A DNA stretch of 64,000 nt from Leptospira montravelensis. Lineage in GTDB: Bacteria; Spirochaetota; Leptospiria; Leptospirales; Leptospiraceae. The stretch lies in assembly GCF_004770045.1 (NCBI RefSeq), contig NZ_RQFO01000017.1, forward strand, positions 496,001-560,000, read 5' to 3'. Shown one piece after another: positions 28,295 to 36,767 of the stretch. The notes beneath the pieces were generated by a model, which had not been told where the DNA came from, did no database searches, and worked only from the letters and a program-made list of their open reading frames with translations. Position 1 is the first letter of the stretch; each line of letters opens with the position of its first letter. A program made the translations under genes and the position numbers.

Positions 28295-28906
28295 ATGAAA
28301 ACTTTACTTTTCCAAACGTTAAGTAAAAGAAACCGACTCCTAATCTTAGGGGTCGGTTTGGTTCTCATTTTAGTTTATTTAATTCCTATCTGGTCCATTT
28401 CCATTGCAGCACCTCAGTATCCAGAAGGACTAGGAATGCAAATTTGGATTAACAAAATCACTGGTGCCACACCTTACGATCTCAAAAACATCAATCTTCT
28501 AAACCATTACATAGGTATGCAGGAAATTGTTTCGGAATCCATTCCTGAACTTTTGTTTATGCCGTATGTTCTTGGTTATCTGATCTTTGGTGCATTTATC
28601 ACAGAACTCTATCCCAAAGTGGGGATGGCGATTCTTGGGATTATCAATTTGATCATCGTAGGTCTTGTTGGACTTTCTGATTTTTGGAGATGGGAATACA
28701 ACTATGGACACAACTTAAATCCAGAAGCACCAATCATCGTGGAAGGAATGGCTTACCAACCGCCACTTCTTGGCTGCAAGGTAATGTTAAATATTACTGC
28801 TTGTAGTTATCCTTCTTATGGTGGTATCATTCTTGGACTAAGTCTCGCTGTATTAGTATATATTCTTTGGGATGAAAATCGAAGGAAAAAAACAAATGCA
28901 GTTTAA
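28295..28906 (+). CDS. Polytopic membrane protein of clade II nos cluster (NosB-like position)
   Basis: 203 residues with about four to five helices. A periplasmic stretch near the first helix reads IAAPQYPEGLGMQIW, and LLGCKVMLNITACSYPSYGG holds Cys residues near the last helix. It lies between nosZ and nosL, where clade II clusters carry a small membrane protein sometimes called NosB. Sequence identity to that protein could not be tested, so no symbol is given. A role in electron supply or NosZ maturation is inference. Confidence 0.75.
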   Translation: MKTLLFQTLSKRNRLLILGVGLVLILVYLIPIWSISIAAPQYPEGLGMQIWINKITGATPYDLKNINLLNHYIGMQEIVSESIPELLFMPYVLGYLIFGAFITELYPKVGMAILGIINLIIVGLVGLSDFWRWEYNYGHNLNPEAPIIVEGMAYQPPLLGCKVMLNITACSYPSYGGIILGLSLAVLVYILWDENRRKKTNAV

Positions 28907-29282
28907 GAGTTTAACACTAATTTGCATTTTCCTCACAGTCGCACTCGTGGGCTGTGGGGATGTTCGTCCAGAACCGTTGACAGTAGGTGAGGTCAAATGT
29001 AGTCACTGCTCCATGTCCATTGTAGATATGAGGTTTCATACTCAATTCATTACATACAAAGGTAAAAGATACCATTTCGATGCCATTGAATGTATGGAAC
29101 AATTTCAGAAACAAAATGATATAAAAATAAAAGAAGTTTGGGTTACCAACTATTTAAATACCAAAGAATTCATTCCAAAAAACGAAGCCATCATCATCCA
29201 TTCAGACAAAATTCGTTCACCAATGGGAGCGGGACTAGCCGCTTTTAAAACTCATGAAGACACTATCCATTTCCAAAAGTAA
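28896..29282 (+). CDS. nosL: NosL copper chaperone lipoprotein
   Basis: 128 residues from ATG 28896, preceded by AAGGAA and overlapping the previous gene by 11 bases. The lipobox is VALVGC (Cys20). The copper site CSHCSMSI (Cys35, Cys38, Met40) matches NosL, which delivers Cu(I) for the CuZ site. RYHFDAIECMEQF is also typical. Confidence 0.93.
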   Translation: MQFKSLTLICIFLTVALVGCGDVRPEPLTVGEVKCSHCSMSIVDMRFHTQFITYKGKRYHFDAIECMEQFQKQNDIKIKEVWVTNYLNTKEFIPKNEAIIIHSDKIRSPMGAGLAAFKTHEDTIHFQK

Positions 29283-30594
29283 ATGTATTTATCAAAATAC
29301 CAATGGGAATATTAAACTGAATTTAATAAATCGACTTATCCTGCTTGGCAAGAATTACTCTTTCTCAATTTTCTTTTTTATACTCATCTCGAGTTTTCCT
29401 ATACGTCCTTTGTCTTCAAAAACTATTTCCGTATGTACAAACTGTACGATTCATAAAGTAAAAAATGCAATTTCTATCGCAGAAAATGGCGACACTATAA
29501 AAATCCAATCAGGAGTTTACAAAGAAGGTTTTTTACCCATTACCAAATCCATTTCCATCATTGGAGAGAACGGTGTAGTAATTGATGGACTCAAAGAAAA
29601 ACATGTATTGGGAGTTTATGCCAATGGAGTTCGCATACAAAATTTAAAAGTCATTGGAAGTGGAATCTCGGATTTAAGCGAATTTGCCGGAGTTCATACA
29701 GAAAAAGTCAAAGATTGTTATTTTGAAAATTTAAGTTTAGAAGACAATGTTTATGGATTTTATTTAGCCGAAACCACAAACTGCACACTCAAAAACAATT
29801 CCTCCATAGGAAATGCAGAGAACGAAGTATTAGGTGGAAATGGCATCCACCTTTGGTCAGCAAGTCATAACAAAATTATAGGTAACAAATTAAAAAAACA
29901 CCGTGATGGGATATATTTAGAATTCTCAGAACATTTGGAAATAGAAGGGAATGAATCGGAAGAAAACATTCGCTACGGAATGCATTTTATGTTTTCCAGT
30001 CATAATCAGTTTAATAAGAATATTTTTAAAAATAACTCGGCAGGTGTTGCGGTGATGTATAGCAAAGACATCACTATGGAAGAAAATCAATTTTTGGAAA
30101 ATTGGGGAGAAAGTTCCAACGGAATACTACTCAAAGACATTGCAGACAGTACACTTTCCAAAAATCGATTTGAAGGAAATACAATTGCGGTTTTTGCCGA
30201 TGGAATCACCAATATTTACTTCCAAAACAATGATTTTATCGATAATGGATGGGGAATTAAAATACTTGGAAATACAGACTATAACAAAATCACAGATAAC
30301 AATTTTATAAAAAACGTATTTGATATTAGCACCAATACAAAATCAACAACCAACCTTTTTTCAAAAAATTATTGGGATCATTATGAAGGTTATGATTTAA
30401 ACAAAGATCAAATTGGAGATATTCCACATAAAACCATTCACTTTTTTGGATATTGGATTGCTGTGTATCCATTCCTTATGGTACTTTATGAATCACCAGT
30501 GGTTCTATTTTTACAAGGAATCGAAAAAGCATTCCCCATAGTAACACCAATCGAATTTGAAGACCAACATCCAAGGATGAAGGAAAGAATATGA
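29254..30594 (+). CDS. nosD: NosD periplasmic copper-insertion protein
   Basis: 446 residues. After a late signal helix (about 35-50), the body is a right-handed parallel beta-helix of carbohydrate-binding/sugar-hydrolase repeats: HNKIIGNKLKKHRDGIYLEFSE, EENIRYGMHFMFSSHNQFNKN and GWGIKILGNTDYNKITDNNF. The NosD end NYWDHYEGYDLNKDQIGDIPH is present. It works with NosFY in making CuZ. The annotated ATG overlaps nosL by 29 bases; a later start is possible. Confidence 0.93.
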   Translation: MKTLSISKSKCIYQNTNGNIKLNLINRLILLGKNYSFSIFFFILISSFPIRPLSSKTISVCTNCTIHKVKNAISIAENGDTIKIQSGVYKEGFLPITKSISIIGENGVVIDGLKEKHVLGVYANGVRIQNLKVIGSGISDLSEFAGVHTEKVKDCYFENLSLEDNVYGFYLAETTNCTLKNNSSIGNAENEVLGGNGIHLWSASHNKIIGNKLKKHRDGIYLEFSEHLEIEGNESEENIRYGMHFMFSSHNQFNKNIFKNNSAGVAVMYSKDITMEENQFLENWGESSNGILLKDIADSTLSKNRFEGNTIAVFADGITNIYFQNNDFIDNGWGIKILGNTDYNKITDNNFIKNVFDISTNTKSTTNLFSKNYWDHYEGYDLNKDQIGDIPHKTIHFFGYWIAVYPFLMVLYESPVVLFLQGIEKAFPIVTPIEFEDQHPRMKERI

Positions 30595-31298
30595 TAGAAG
30601 TAAAAAATCTTACCATCAGTTATGGAGGAAACTCTGATGCTGTTAAAGATGTAAATTTTCAAACAGAATCAGGTAAAATTATATCCATCATTGGTCCCAA
30701 CGGTTCCGGAAAAAGTTCTTTAATCAAAGGAATTCTTGGACTTGTACAACCCGTAGCAGGACAAATTTTATTCCAAAACAAAAATGGTGAACCGTATACC
30801 ATCGGTTATATGCCACAAACTCCTCGTTTCCCAACAAATATCAAAGTGGTAGAACTAATTTCCTTCTTTAAAAAACTAGAACCCGTTGAAGAAGAAAGAT
30901 TTCAAAACCTTTTGTCTATTTTAGAATTACACAATCATATGGACAAAAAAATTGGTTCCTTATCTGGAGGAACCAAACAAAAAATCAGTATCCTCCAATG
31001 TTTTTCCTCTAAAAAAGATCTGTATGTAATCGACGAACCGACAGCAAGTTTAGATCCATACATTTCGCATTTATTAAAATCTCTTTTGGCAGAAAAGAAA
31101 AAAGAAGGATCACTCGTCATATTTTCAACCCACATATTAAAAGAATTACAAGAGTTAGCCGATAGATTTCTACTTTTATCAGAGGGATCGATTCTGATTG
31201 ATGATTCTCCAGAGAATTTTTTAAGAAAAAACAACAAAACCGATTTGGACCAGGCACTCATGAATTTCTGGAATGAGGAATACAAAACAAAACAATGA
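30591..31298 (+). CDS. nosF: NosF ABC-type ATPase
   Basis: 235 residues. Walker A is GPNGSGKSS, the ABC signature LSGGTKQKISI, Walker B YVIDEPTASLD and the switch His FSTHIL. It overlaps nosD by four bases and nosY by four (ATGA), so the three are translationally coupled. It powers the NosDFY maturation complex at the inner membrane. Confidence 0.95.
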   Translation: MIEVKNLTISYGGNSDAVKDVNFQTESGKIISIIGPNGSGKSSLIKGILGLVQPVAGQILFQNKNGEPYTIGYMPQTPRFPTNIKVVELISFFKKLEPVEEERFQNLLSILELHNHMDKKIGSLSGGTKQKISILQCFSSKKDLYVIDEPTASLDPYISHLLKSLLAEKKKEGSLVIFSTHILKELQELADRFLLLSEGSILIDDSPENFLRKNNKTDLDQALMNFWNEEYKTKQ

Positions 31299-32080
31299 AA
31301 GAAATTTTATTTTTCGAAATCAAAGAAAACATACGAAGTCGTTGGGTATTTATTTACTCAGGAATTCTTATCCTTGTGATGATGATCTTAAGTTTTTTTG
31401 GAGATCAAAATGGAATTCGTTTGCTTGTAAGCACGATGAATTTAACACTCATTGTCATTCCACTATTCTCCATTACATTCTCAGGTATGTCATTTTTAGA
31501 ATCAATGCCATTTGCAGAAGTTTTACTATCTAAATCCGTCAGTAGAAGTTCACTTTTTTTAGGAAAGTATTTGGGAATTACGATTTCTCTCTCCTTAGGT
31601 TTGTTATTCGGTCTTGGAGTTCCAGGTTTATTCCTTTTTGCCGATGAACCAAAATTTCTTTTTTTATTTTTTGAATTACTGATTTTTGGAATTTTTTTAA
31701 CAGCAATTTTTGTAGCGATTGCCTTTTTAGTTTCTTCTTTTATCAGAAGAGGTGAAATTGTTTTAACCATTTCCCTACTAGTTTGGCTATATTTCTTTAT
31801 CTTTTTTGATGCCCTTGTTTTTATCTTTAGTTTGTATTTGGGTGATTATCCAATCGAAATTCCCTCTCTGATTGTCATTTTACTAAATCCGATTGACTTA
31901 ATTAGAATTCTTTTAATTTTACAAACTAGTTCCTCAGCCCTCCTCGGATTTTCAGGTGCCTTATTATTAAAACAATTAGGATTGTACGGAGTGTTCGGAG
32001 TGACTGTTTTGTTTCTGAGTTTATGGGTAAGTATCCCTTTATACATTTCATTCAAACGATTCCAAAAACGAAATTTTTAA
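31295..32080 (+). CDS. nosY: NosY ABC-2-type membrane subunit
   Basis: 261 residues with six membrane helices. The ABC-2 segment SMPFAEVLLSKSVSRSSLFLGKYLGI is typical of NosY. It starts inside the end of nosF. No nosR, nosG or nosH homologue follows in this window. Confidence 0.93.
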   Translation: MKEILFFEIKENIRSRWVFIYSGILILVMMILSFFGDQNGIRLLVSTMNLTLIVIPLFSITFSGMSFLESMPFAEVLLSKSVSRSSLFLGKYLGITISLSLGLLFGLGVPGLFLFADEPKFLFLFFELLIFGIFLTAIFVAIAFLVSSFIRRGEIVLTISLLVWLYFFIFFDALVFIFSLYLGDYPIEIPSLIVILLNPIDLIRILLILQTSSSALLGFSGALLLKQLGLYGVFGVTVLFLSLWVSIPLYISFKRFQKRNF

Positions 32081-32116
32081 ACCATGACTTTTATCAATTG
32101 CGTGAATTGACAACTC

Positions 32117-32130
32117 TTGATTTAGATCAT
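32117..32130. promoter_or_regulatory. FNR/DNR-type operator before 32173
   Basis: TTGATTTAGATCAT differs from the two other sites only in the last base. TAGTAT at 32153-32158 lies 22 bases downstream as -10. The predicted transcript start is about eight bases before the ATG. Confidence 0.75.
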
Positions 32131-32172
32131 TGAATAACGAAGAGGTAACTTGTAGTATGATATTCAGTTATC

Positions 32173-32586
32173 ATGAAACGTTGGTTACAAATTGCCTCGG
32201 TTTTGATCTTACTTCCTTTTATAGGTAAAATCTTATTTTTGGAAACTGGATTACTTGCCCAATCCATGTACCAACTTTCCATGATTTGCCATTGCAACCA
32301 CGGCTCAAAAAACGAAATTCATAAAGAAGAGAATTCACCTCCTTCCCAACGAATTGTTTGTCATCTAACAAAAGAATCTGGTCCACATGTATGTTCCTGT
32401 GCGAAGAAAAAATCTGCTACCAAAATTCTTCAATCACAATCAATGAATCCCAATTTCGCAACTGAGAACAAATACTATCCTATCATTACTTACGAAGCTC
32501 TAATAATCGCGTTCCATTCAGACCCCCACTTACTCAATGGATTCGCAAAATTACCCTACAAACCACCAAGACAAATTCATTCCTAA
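32173..32586 (+). CDS. Cys/His-rich small exported protein, nos regulon
   Basis: 137 residues. An N-terminal hydrophobic helix (IASVLILLPFIGKILFL) is followed by clustered metal-type ligands: MICHCNHGS, KEENSPPSQRIVCHL and HVCSCAKKK. The pairs CHC and CSC with nearby His suggest copper or zinc binding. It has its own FNR-type site and lies directly after nosY. No named family is recognised. A copper-handling role for NosZ assembly is inference. Confidence 0.65.
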   Translation: MKRWLQIASVLILLPFIGKILFLETGLLAQSMYQLSMICHCNHGSKNEIHKEENSPPSQRIVCHLTKESGPHVCSCAKKKSATKILQSQSMNPNFATENKYYPIITYEALIIAFHSDPHLLNGFAKLPYKPPRQIHS

Positions 32587-32603
32587 TCTTTATGGAACGA
32601 GTT

Positions 32604-32628
32604 TTGTTCCTTTTATCAGGAACAATTT
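32604..32628 (+). terminator. Probable terminator after the nos region
   Basis: TTGTTCCT and AGGAACAA form an 8-bp stem with a 6-base loop, followed by TTT. The T run is short. Confidence 0.5.
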
Positions 32629-32690
32629 AAATCAATTAGGCAAACGAATCAAAAAAGTTTAGTCCTTGGAATTTTTTCAAAGGTAATTAT

Positions 32691-33476
32691 ATGTTTAAAA
32701 ATTTATTATCAGCCTCTCTTGTATGTTTGATTTTCTTTAATTGCAGTATGGCTAAAAAATCAAATGAAAATAATGTATCGAATCTTTTAGCACTTCTTGT
32801 GGCAGCTAACACCAATCCAGGTTGCGCCATCTCCAACACAGATGCGATCAAAAGCAATCTTTCACAAGTGGAAAGTAAACCTCGCACTAAATATACTATT
32901 TCTGCTTGTGATGAAGCTGGGTTTAACAGTATAGGATTATCTCAAAGCGAAGTGACAAAAGGTGCTACAGGAACTAGCGGAACATCTGTTATATTCACAA
33001 ACAATGATGTGATGCTCGCCACAAATAAAGGCGGAACTAGTATTGAAATTTCTTTCACTATGAACTCAGCCTCAAGCACATTAGATGTTATAGGTTATGG
33101 TACAGGTAGTCCTTTAAGTGGTCCCACCTATCGATTGATTGCTGGTGCACAAACTCAATATAAAAACGCATCCAATGTATTTGGGAACACAGGTAAAGGT
33201 GGATCCGTTTCTGCACCCATTCCTTCTGTTGGAGCCAATTATACGTATTGTTTAGACTTTCAATACACAATGGGAGGTTCTAGATTCTTAAACGGATTTA
33301 ATAAACCATGTTCGGAAGTGTCTGATACAGAAAGAGGATCCATGTCTTATTATCCGATCATGCAAATGATGAATGTTCCTGTATATACAGGTGGAAACCG
33401 ATTAGGTTTTGTATTGAATGGAGTTACCATTACTTCTTTCACAGTTGGCTCCATAGTATCAAACACAGAAATGTAA
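32691..33476 (+). CDS. Lipoprotein of unknown function
   Basis: 261 residues. The signal ends LIFFNC (Cys18). The mature part is Ser/Thr/Gly-rich, with a beta-rich stretch and Cys in NPGCAIS, YTISACDE, YTYCLDF and NKPCSE, probably in disulfides. It resembles many lineage-specific leptospiral surface lipoproteins. A strong terminator follows. Its place between nos and the PCu(A)C fusion could mean a metal role, but nothing in the sequence proves it. Confidence 0.6.
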   Translation: MFKNLLSASLVCLIFFNCSMAKKSNENNVSNLLALLVAANTNPGCAISNTDAIKSNLSQVESKPRTKYTISACDEAGFNSIGLSQSEVTKGATGTSGTSVIFTNNDVMLATNKGGTSIEISFTMNSASSTLDVIGYGTGSPLSGPTYRLIAGAQTQYKNASNVFGNTGKGGSVSAPIPSVGANYTYCLDFQYTMGGSRFLNGFNKPCSEVSDTERGSMSYYPIMQMMNVPVYTGGNRLGFVLNGVTITSFTVGSIVSNTEM

Positions 33477-33496
33477 TTTCTCTCTCCAAACGCTTG

Positions 33497-33532
33497 TCAT
33501 ACTGGTGAATTCAGTAACCAGTATGATTTTTT
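33497..33532 (+). terminator. Intrinsic terminator
   Basis: TCATACTGGT and ACCAGTATGA form a perfect 10-bp stem with a 10-base loop, followed by six T. Only 21 bases separate it from the next ATG. Confidence 0.88.
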
Positions 33533-33553
33533 GGAAAAGGTCAGATCACACAA

Positions 33554-35170
33554 ATGAAACTAAAAAAATTAATTATTTATTTTCTTATTTCCACTCCTCT
33601 TTTTGCGAAAGAGGTTAAAGTTGAGAATGCTTATATTAAATATACATCCTCATCTACTTCCGTTGTTTATCTCAGCTTAAACAATGGAACCAACATTGAA
33701 AAGAAACTCATTCAAACCAAATCAGATATTGCAAATCGAGTTGAGTTATATACAATGTTACCTTCTGAAACGGGAATGAAAATGGTTCCTGTTTCAGAAA
33801 TTGTAGTTCCTAAAAATGGAACAACACAACTCACCCCCAGAGGATATCATATCATGCTCTTTGGAATCAAATCACCGCTGAAGCTAAAAGAATCCTTTCC
33901 TTTTCGATTTGTTTTTTCTGACGGGACAGAAATACAAACCAATATTTCTGTAGAAACTTCCTTACCGTACAAAGATACAAACAGTAAACCAACTTCCCCT
34001 TCTTTTAAAAAAGAAGAATCTGTTTTGGCAAACAATGGATCACAGAATACAGATGAAACTGAGATGTCCAATTTTGATCCAAACGTACAAACAAACAATG
34101 ACCATTCGGAACACGATCATTCTGGACACGAAGGACATGAACACCACAACCGTGCCGATATGTTAGCACCAGCAGGAATCATGAATCCACACATCCATGA
34201 AAAAGGGAAATGGATGATTGATTATCGTTATATGGGAATGAAGATGTGGGGACTTCAATCCGGAAGCACTGGACTCAGTGATCTTGGAACATTATATTTT
34301 CCATTTACAGATCCAACGGTTGCTATGCCCACAGGTAGTTTAATTACCAATTCTCCCATTGGAACCACCTTACCCATTCTATCGGCTAACAAATATAATT
34401 ATATGTCTGTTCCCACTGATATGGTTATGGAAATGAATATGGTGAGTGCTATGACTTCTATATCAGACAAATGGATGATCATGTTTATGGTTCCTGCCGT
34501 GAAAAACAAAATGACGATGTTATCTAGTAATTTTGATCGTGCACCAATGAGTTCTGCGGGGATTGGCGATGTTAGTTTTAGCACAGCCTATCGATTGATA
34601 AAAACAGAACATCAGAATTTTTTTACAGGGATGGGGATTTCACTTCCTACGGGCTCCATTGACGAAAGAGACAATATGCCAATGATGGGAAAACAAAAAG
34701 TTCCTTACAATATGCAACCTGGTGTTGGAACCTATAGTTTATTACCACAACTATCGTATAACGGAAATTATAAGAGAATTTCTTGGGGTGCACAGTCACA
34801 AGCAAGTTTACGAATTGGTAAAAATGATAATAACTACAGGTTTGGAAATCGATATGAAATTTCCGGATGGTTATCATTCCTTGTACATGAAACTACGTCT
34901 TTTTCTCTTCGTGTAGCAAAACAAAGGTGGTTGAATCTCCAAGGAATGGATGCAACGCTCGATCCAAAAATGGATCCACAAAATGATCCATTTCGCCAAG
35001 GGGGAATGCGAAGCGACCTATTCATCGGCGTTAACTTCCTCATAACAAGTGGAATTTTTCAAGGGGCACGATTTGGTTTTGAATATGGAAAACCATTCCA
35101 TCAAAACTTAAATGGACCTCAACTTGCAACAAGAGAGCTTATCAATGTTTTTGCTTCGTTTACTTTCTAA
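33554..35170 (+). CDS. PCu(A)C-type copper chaperone fused to a His-rich linker and predicted outer-membrane barrel
   Basis: 538 residues. A Sec signal ends STPLFA. Residues about 20-135 form a PCu(A)C domain with likely ligands Met75/Met77, His99 and Met101 (GYHIML); the first usual His is Tyr66 (VELYTM). Residues 183-198 are a His-rich linker (DHSEHDHSGHEGHEHH). From about 205 to the end comes a beta-strand-rich region (KGKWMIDYRYMGMKMWG ... FASFTF) like transporter-type barrels found beside copper genes, with many Met-Met pairs. The protein would link periplasmic Cu(I) binding to the outer membrane. The function is inference. Confidence 0.78.
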   Translation: MKLKKLIIYFLISTPLFAKEVKVENAYIKYTSSSTSVVYLSLNNGTNIEKKLIQTKSDIANRVELYTMLPSETGMKMVPVSEIVVPKNGTTQLTPRGYHIMLFGIKSPLKLKESFPFRFVFSDGTEIQTNISVETSLPYKDTNSKPTSPSFKKEESVLANNGSQNTDETEMSNFDPNVQTNNDHSEHDHSGHEGHEHHNRADMLAPAGIMNPHIHEKGKWMIDYRYMGMKMWGLQSGSTGLSDLGTLYFPFTDPTVAMPTGSLITNSPIGTTLPILSANKYNYMSVPTDMVMEMNMVSAMTSISDKWMIMFMVPAVKNKMTMLSSNFDRAPMSSAGIGDVSFSTAYRLIKTEHQNFFTGMGISLPTGSIDERDNMPMMGKQKVPYNMQPGVGTYSLLPQLSYNGNYKRISWGAQSQASLRIGKNDNNYRFGNRYEISGWLSFLVHETTSFSLRVAKQRWLNLQGMDATLDPKMDPQNDPFRQGGMRSDLFIGVNFLITSGIFQGARFGFEYGKPFHQNLNGPQLATRELINVFASFTF

Positions 35171-35191
35171 AAAATAGTTACTATTTTTTTT
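35171..35191 (+). terminator. Intrinsic terminator
   Basis: AAAATAG-TTA-CTATTTT followed by T residues, immediately after the fusion gene stop. Confidence 0.7.
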
Positions 35192-35263
35192 GGGCGCACA
35201 TCTCCGGCTCGCCGCTGCAATCTTTCCTTTCAGGAAAGGATTTCCGCTTTGATCCGGGGCGCG
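35192..35263 (+). repeat. Dispersed intergenic repeat, best copy
   Basis: The element begins GGGCGC and ends GGGGCGC. It contains GCCGCTGCAATCT, a 7-bp hairpin CTTTCCT-TTC-AGGAAAG, then GGATTTCCGCTTTGATCC. Related copies lie at 36768 (reverse orientation) and 19191 (worn). The mirrored ends suggest a small palindromic element. Confidence 0.7.
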
Positions 35264-35358
35264 AGATATGATTTCTATATTGACGAACCAAGTGGATATT
35301 AAGAAAATTTGGTTAAATTCTTATTTTAATCAAAGGATTCATTTAACTTTTTTATCTT

Positions 35359-35970
35359 ATGACAAATACAAACCTAATCATTCGTAAGGCAAATCCTGAT
35401 GATGTAGAAACCATAGTTCCACTCATCTATTCTTCTGGACCCAAAGCATGGAATTTTGTTTTTGGCGAAGGAAAAAATACTCCCTATGATTTTTTAAACT
35501 CATCTTATAGAATACGGGGAAACACCGTATCGTATACTAACCATTATGTGGCAGAGACGAATGGCAAAGTAGTTGGATCTATACTTTCTTATACGCAACC
35601 TAGTTTTTTGGTTTTAACAGCAGGAACAGCGCTTCGAATCCTTTCCGTATACAAATGGAATGCACCGAAAGTCATGGCAAGAGGTCTCAAAACAGAATCC
35701 ATCATCCAACCTCCCAAATCAGGATGTTTGTATTTAGGTCATATCGCTGTTTTGGAAACGGAAAGAAACAAAGGAATCGCTAAACAAATGATCGAATTTA
35801 TGATTTCAAATAATCAAAAATACAAAACCATTTCCTTGGATGTTTCTGCTGAAAACAAACCCGCAATTGCCCTTTACCAAAAATTAGGTTTTGTAATCAA
35901 AGATACAAGGCATCCTTTGGGTTGGGAAGGAATCATTCCGTCTCATCATTATATGGAAAAACAAATTTAA
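35359..35970 (+). CDS. GNAT-family N-acetyltransferase
   Basis: 203 residues. The acetyl-CoA site is LGHIAVLETERNKGIAKQMIEFM (the R/Q-x-x-G-x-G/A type loop), and YQKLGFVIKDT ends the fold. The substrate is unknown. It is followed by a phytanoyl-CoA dioxygenase-like gene whose ATG lies 11 bases after the stop. Confidence 0.83.
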   Translation: MTNTNLIIRKANPDDVETIVPLIYSSGPKAWNFVFGEGKNTPYDFLNSSYRIRGNTVSYTNHYVAETNGKVVGSILSYTQPSFLVLTAGTALRILSVYKWNAPKVMARGLKTESIIQPPKSGCLYLGHIAVLETERNKGIAKQMIEFMISNNQKYKTISLDVSAENKPAIALYQKLGFVIKDTRHPLGWEGIIPSHHYMEKQI

Positions 35971-35981
35971 TTTTTTTTCGG

Positions 35982-36740
35982 ATGCAAAACATCGATACAA
36001 AGATAAAAACCCAATTGGAAACATTGGGTTATCATTTGTTTCCGAATTTCCTACCGCAGGACAAAGTTAAAATACTAAAAGAGATTCTCCTTCGTTCCAA
36101 TGCCGAATGGTCCAAAGAATTTTATCATCCAAAAAATGTGAATAGCGCTTATCTAACTTCAACAAAATTCACAAAAGACAAAAAGGATAGAGAGACACTT
36201 TTTCAATTCATTGGATCTGATGCCTTACTTAAACTTGGAAAGATTGTTTTTGATGAACCAATGTATTTTCTTAACACACAAATATTTTTTAATCCAGAAG
36301 ATCCAACCAAACTTCCCTATTGGCATAGGGACATCCAATACATGGGTATTCCAGAGAAGGAACAATTCGATCGAATCCAAAAAGATTTTGTTTGGCACTT
36401 TCGAATTCCCTTAGAAAGGGATCCTGGCATTTGGTTTGTTCCAGGTTCGCACAAACGTTGGGACACCGAAGAAGAAAAAAAGATCCGATTGGAACTAGAA
36501 GGAAAGAAGAATCATGAAGAGATAACCAACCAAATTCTAATCCCACATAACCCAGGAGATTTACTTGTGTTTTCGGCTCATCTTATCCACAAAGGCAATT
36601 ACGATACAAACCGATTTTCTTTTGATATTATTTACACAAACTTTCCAGAAAAAAAAGAAACCGCTGATCACTGGCATCATTTTCCAAAGAACGACGAATG
36701 CAAATACCTAGAGCATCATTCCCTATTTCATTTGGTTTAA
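35982..36740 (+). CDS. Phytanoyl-CoA dioxygenase (PhyH)-family oxygenase
   Basis: 252 residues from ATG 35982. The Fe(II)/2-oxoglutarate facial triad is visible as His-x-Asp in PYWHRDIQYMG and a distal His in HLIHKGNY, followed by Arg in DTNRFSFDIIYTN for 2-oxoglutarate. PGDLLVFSAHLIHKG is typical. The substrate is unknown. The frame is open further upstream, but that part only reads the end of the acetyltransferase gene. Confidence 0.85.
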   Translation: MQNIDTKIKTQLETLGYHLFPNFLPQDKVKILKEILLRSNAEWSKEFYHPKNVNSAYLTSTKFTKDKKDRETLFQFIGSDALLKLGKIVFDEPMYFLNTQIFFNPEDPTKLPYWHRDIQYMGIPEKEQFDRIQKDFVWHFRIPLERDPGIWFVPGSHKRWDTEEEKKIRLELEGKKNHEEITNQILIPHNPGDLLVFSAHLIHKGNYDTNRFSFDIIYTNFPEKKETADHWHHFPKNDECKYLEHHSLFHLV

Positions 36741-36767
36741 ATCAGTTTCCAATTATATAATAACCCT

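Noticed and set aside
31405..31770. 121-codon antisense frame opposite nosY
   Set aside because: It is the complement of hydrophobic codons (Lys-rich), a usual artefact opposite membrane proteins.
35922..35981. Earlier in-frame start for the PhyH-type gene
   Set aside because: The added residues only re-read the end of the acetyltransferase gene in another frame.
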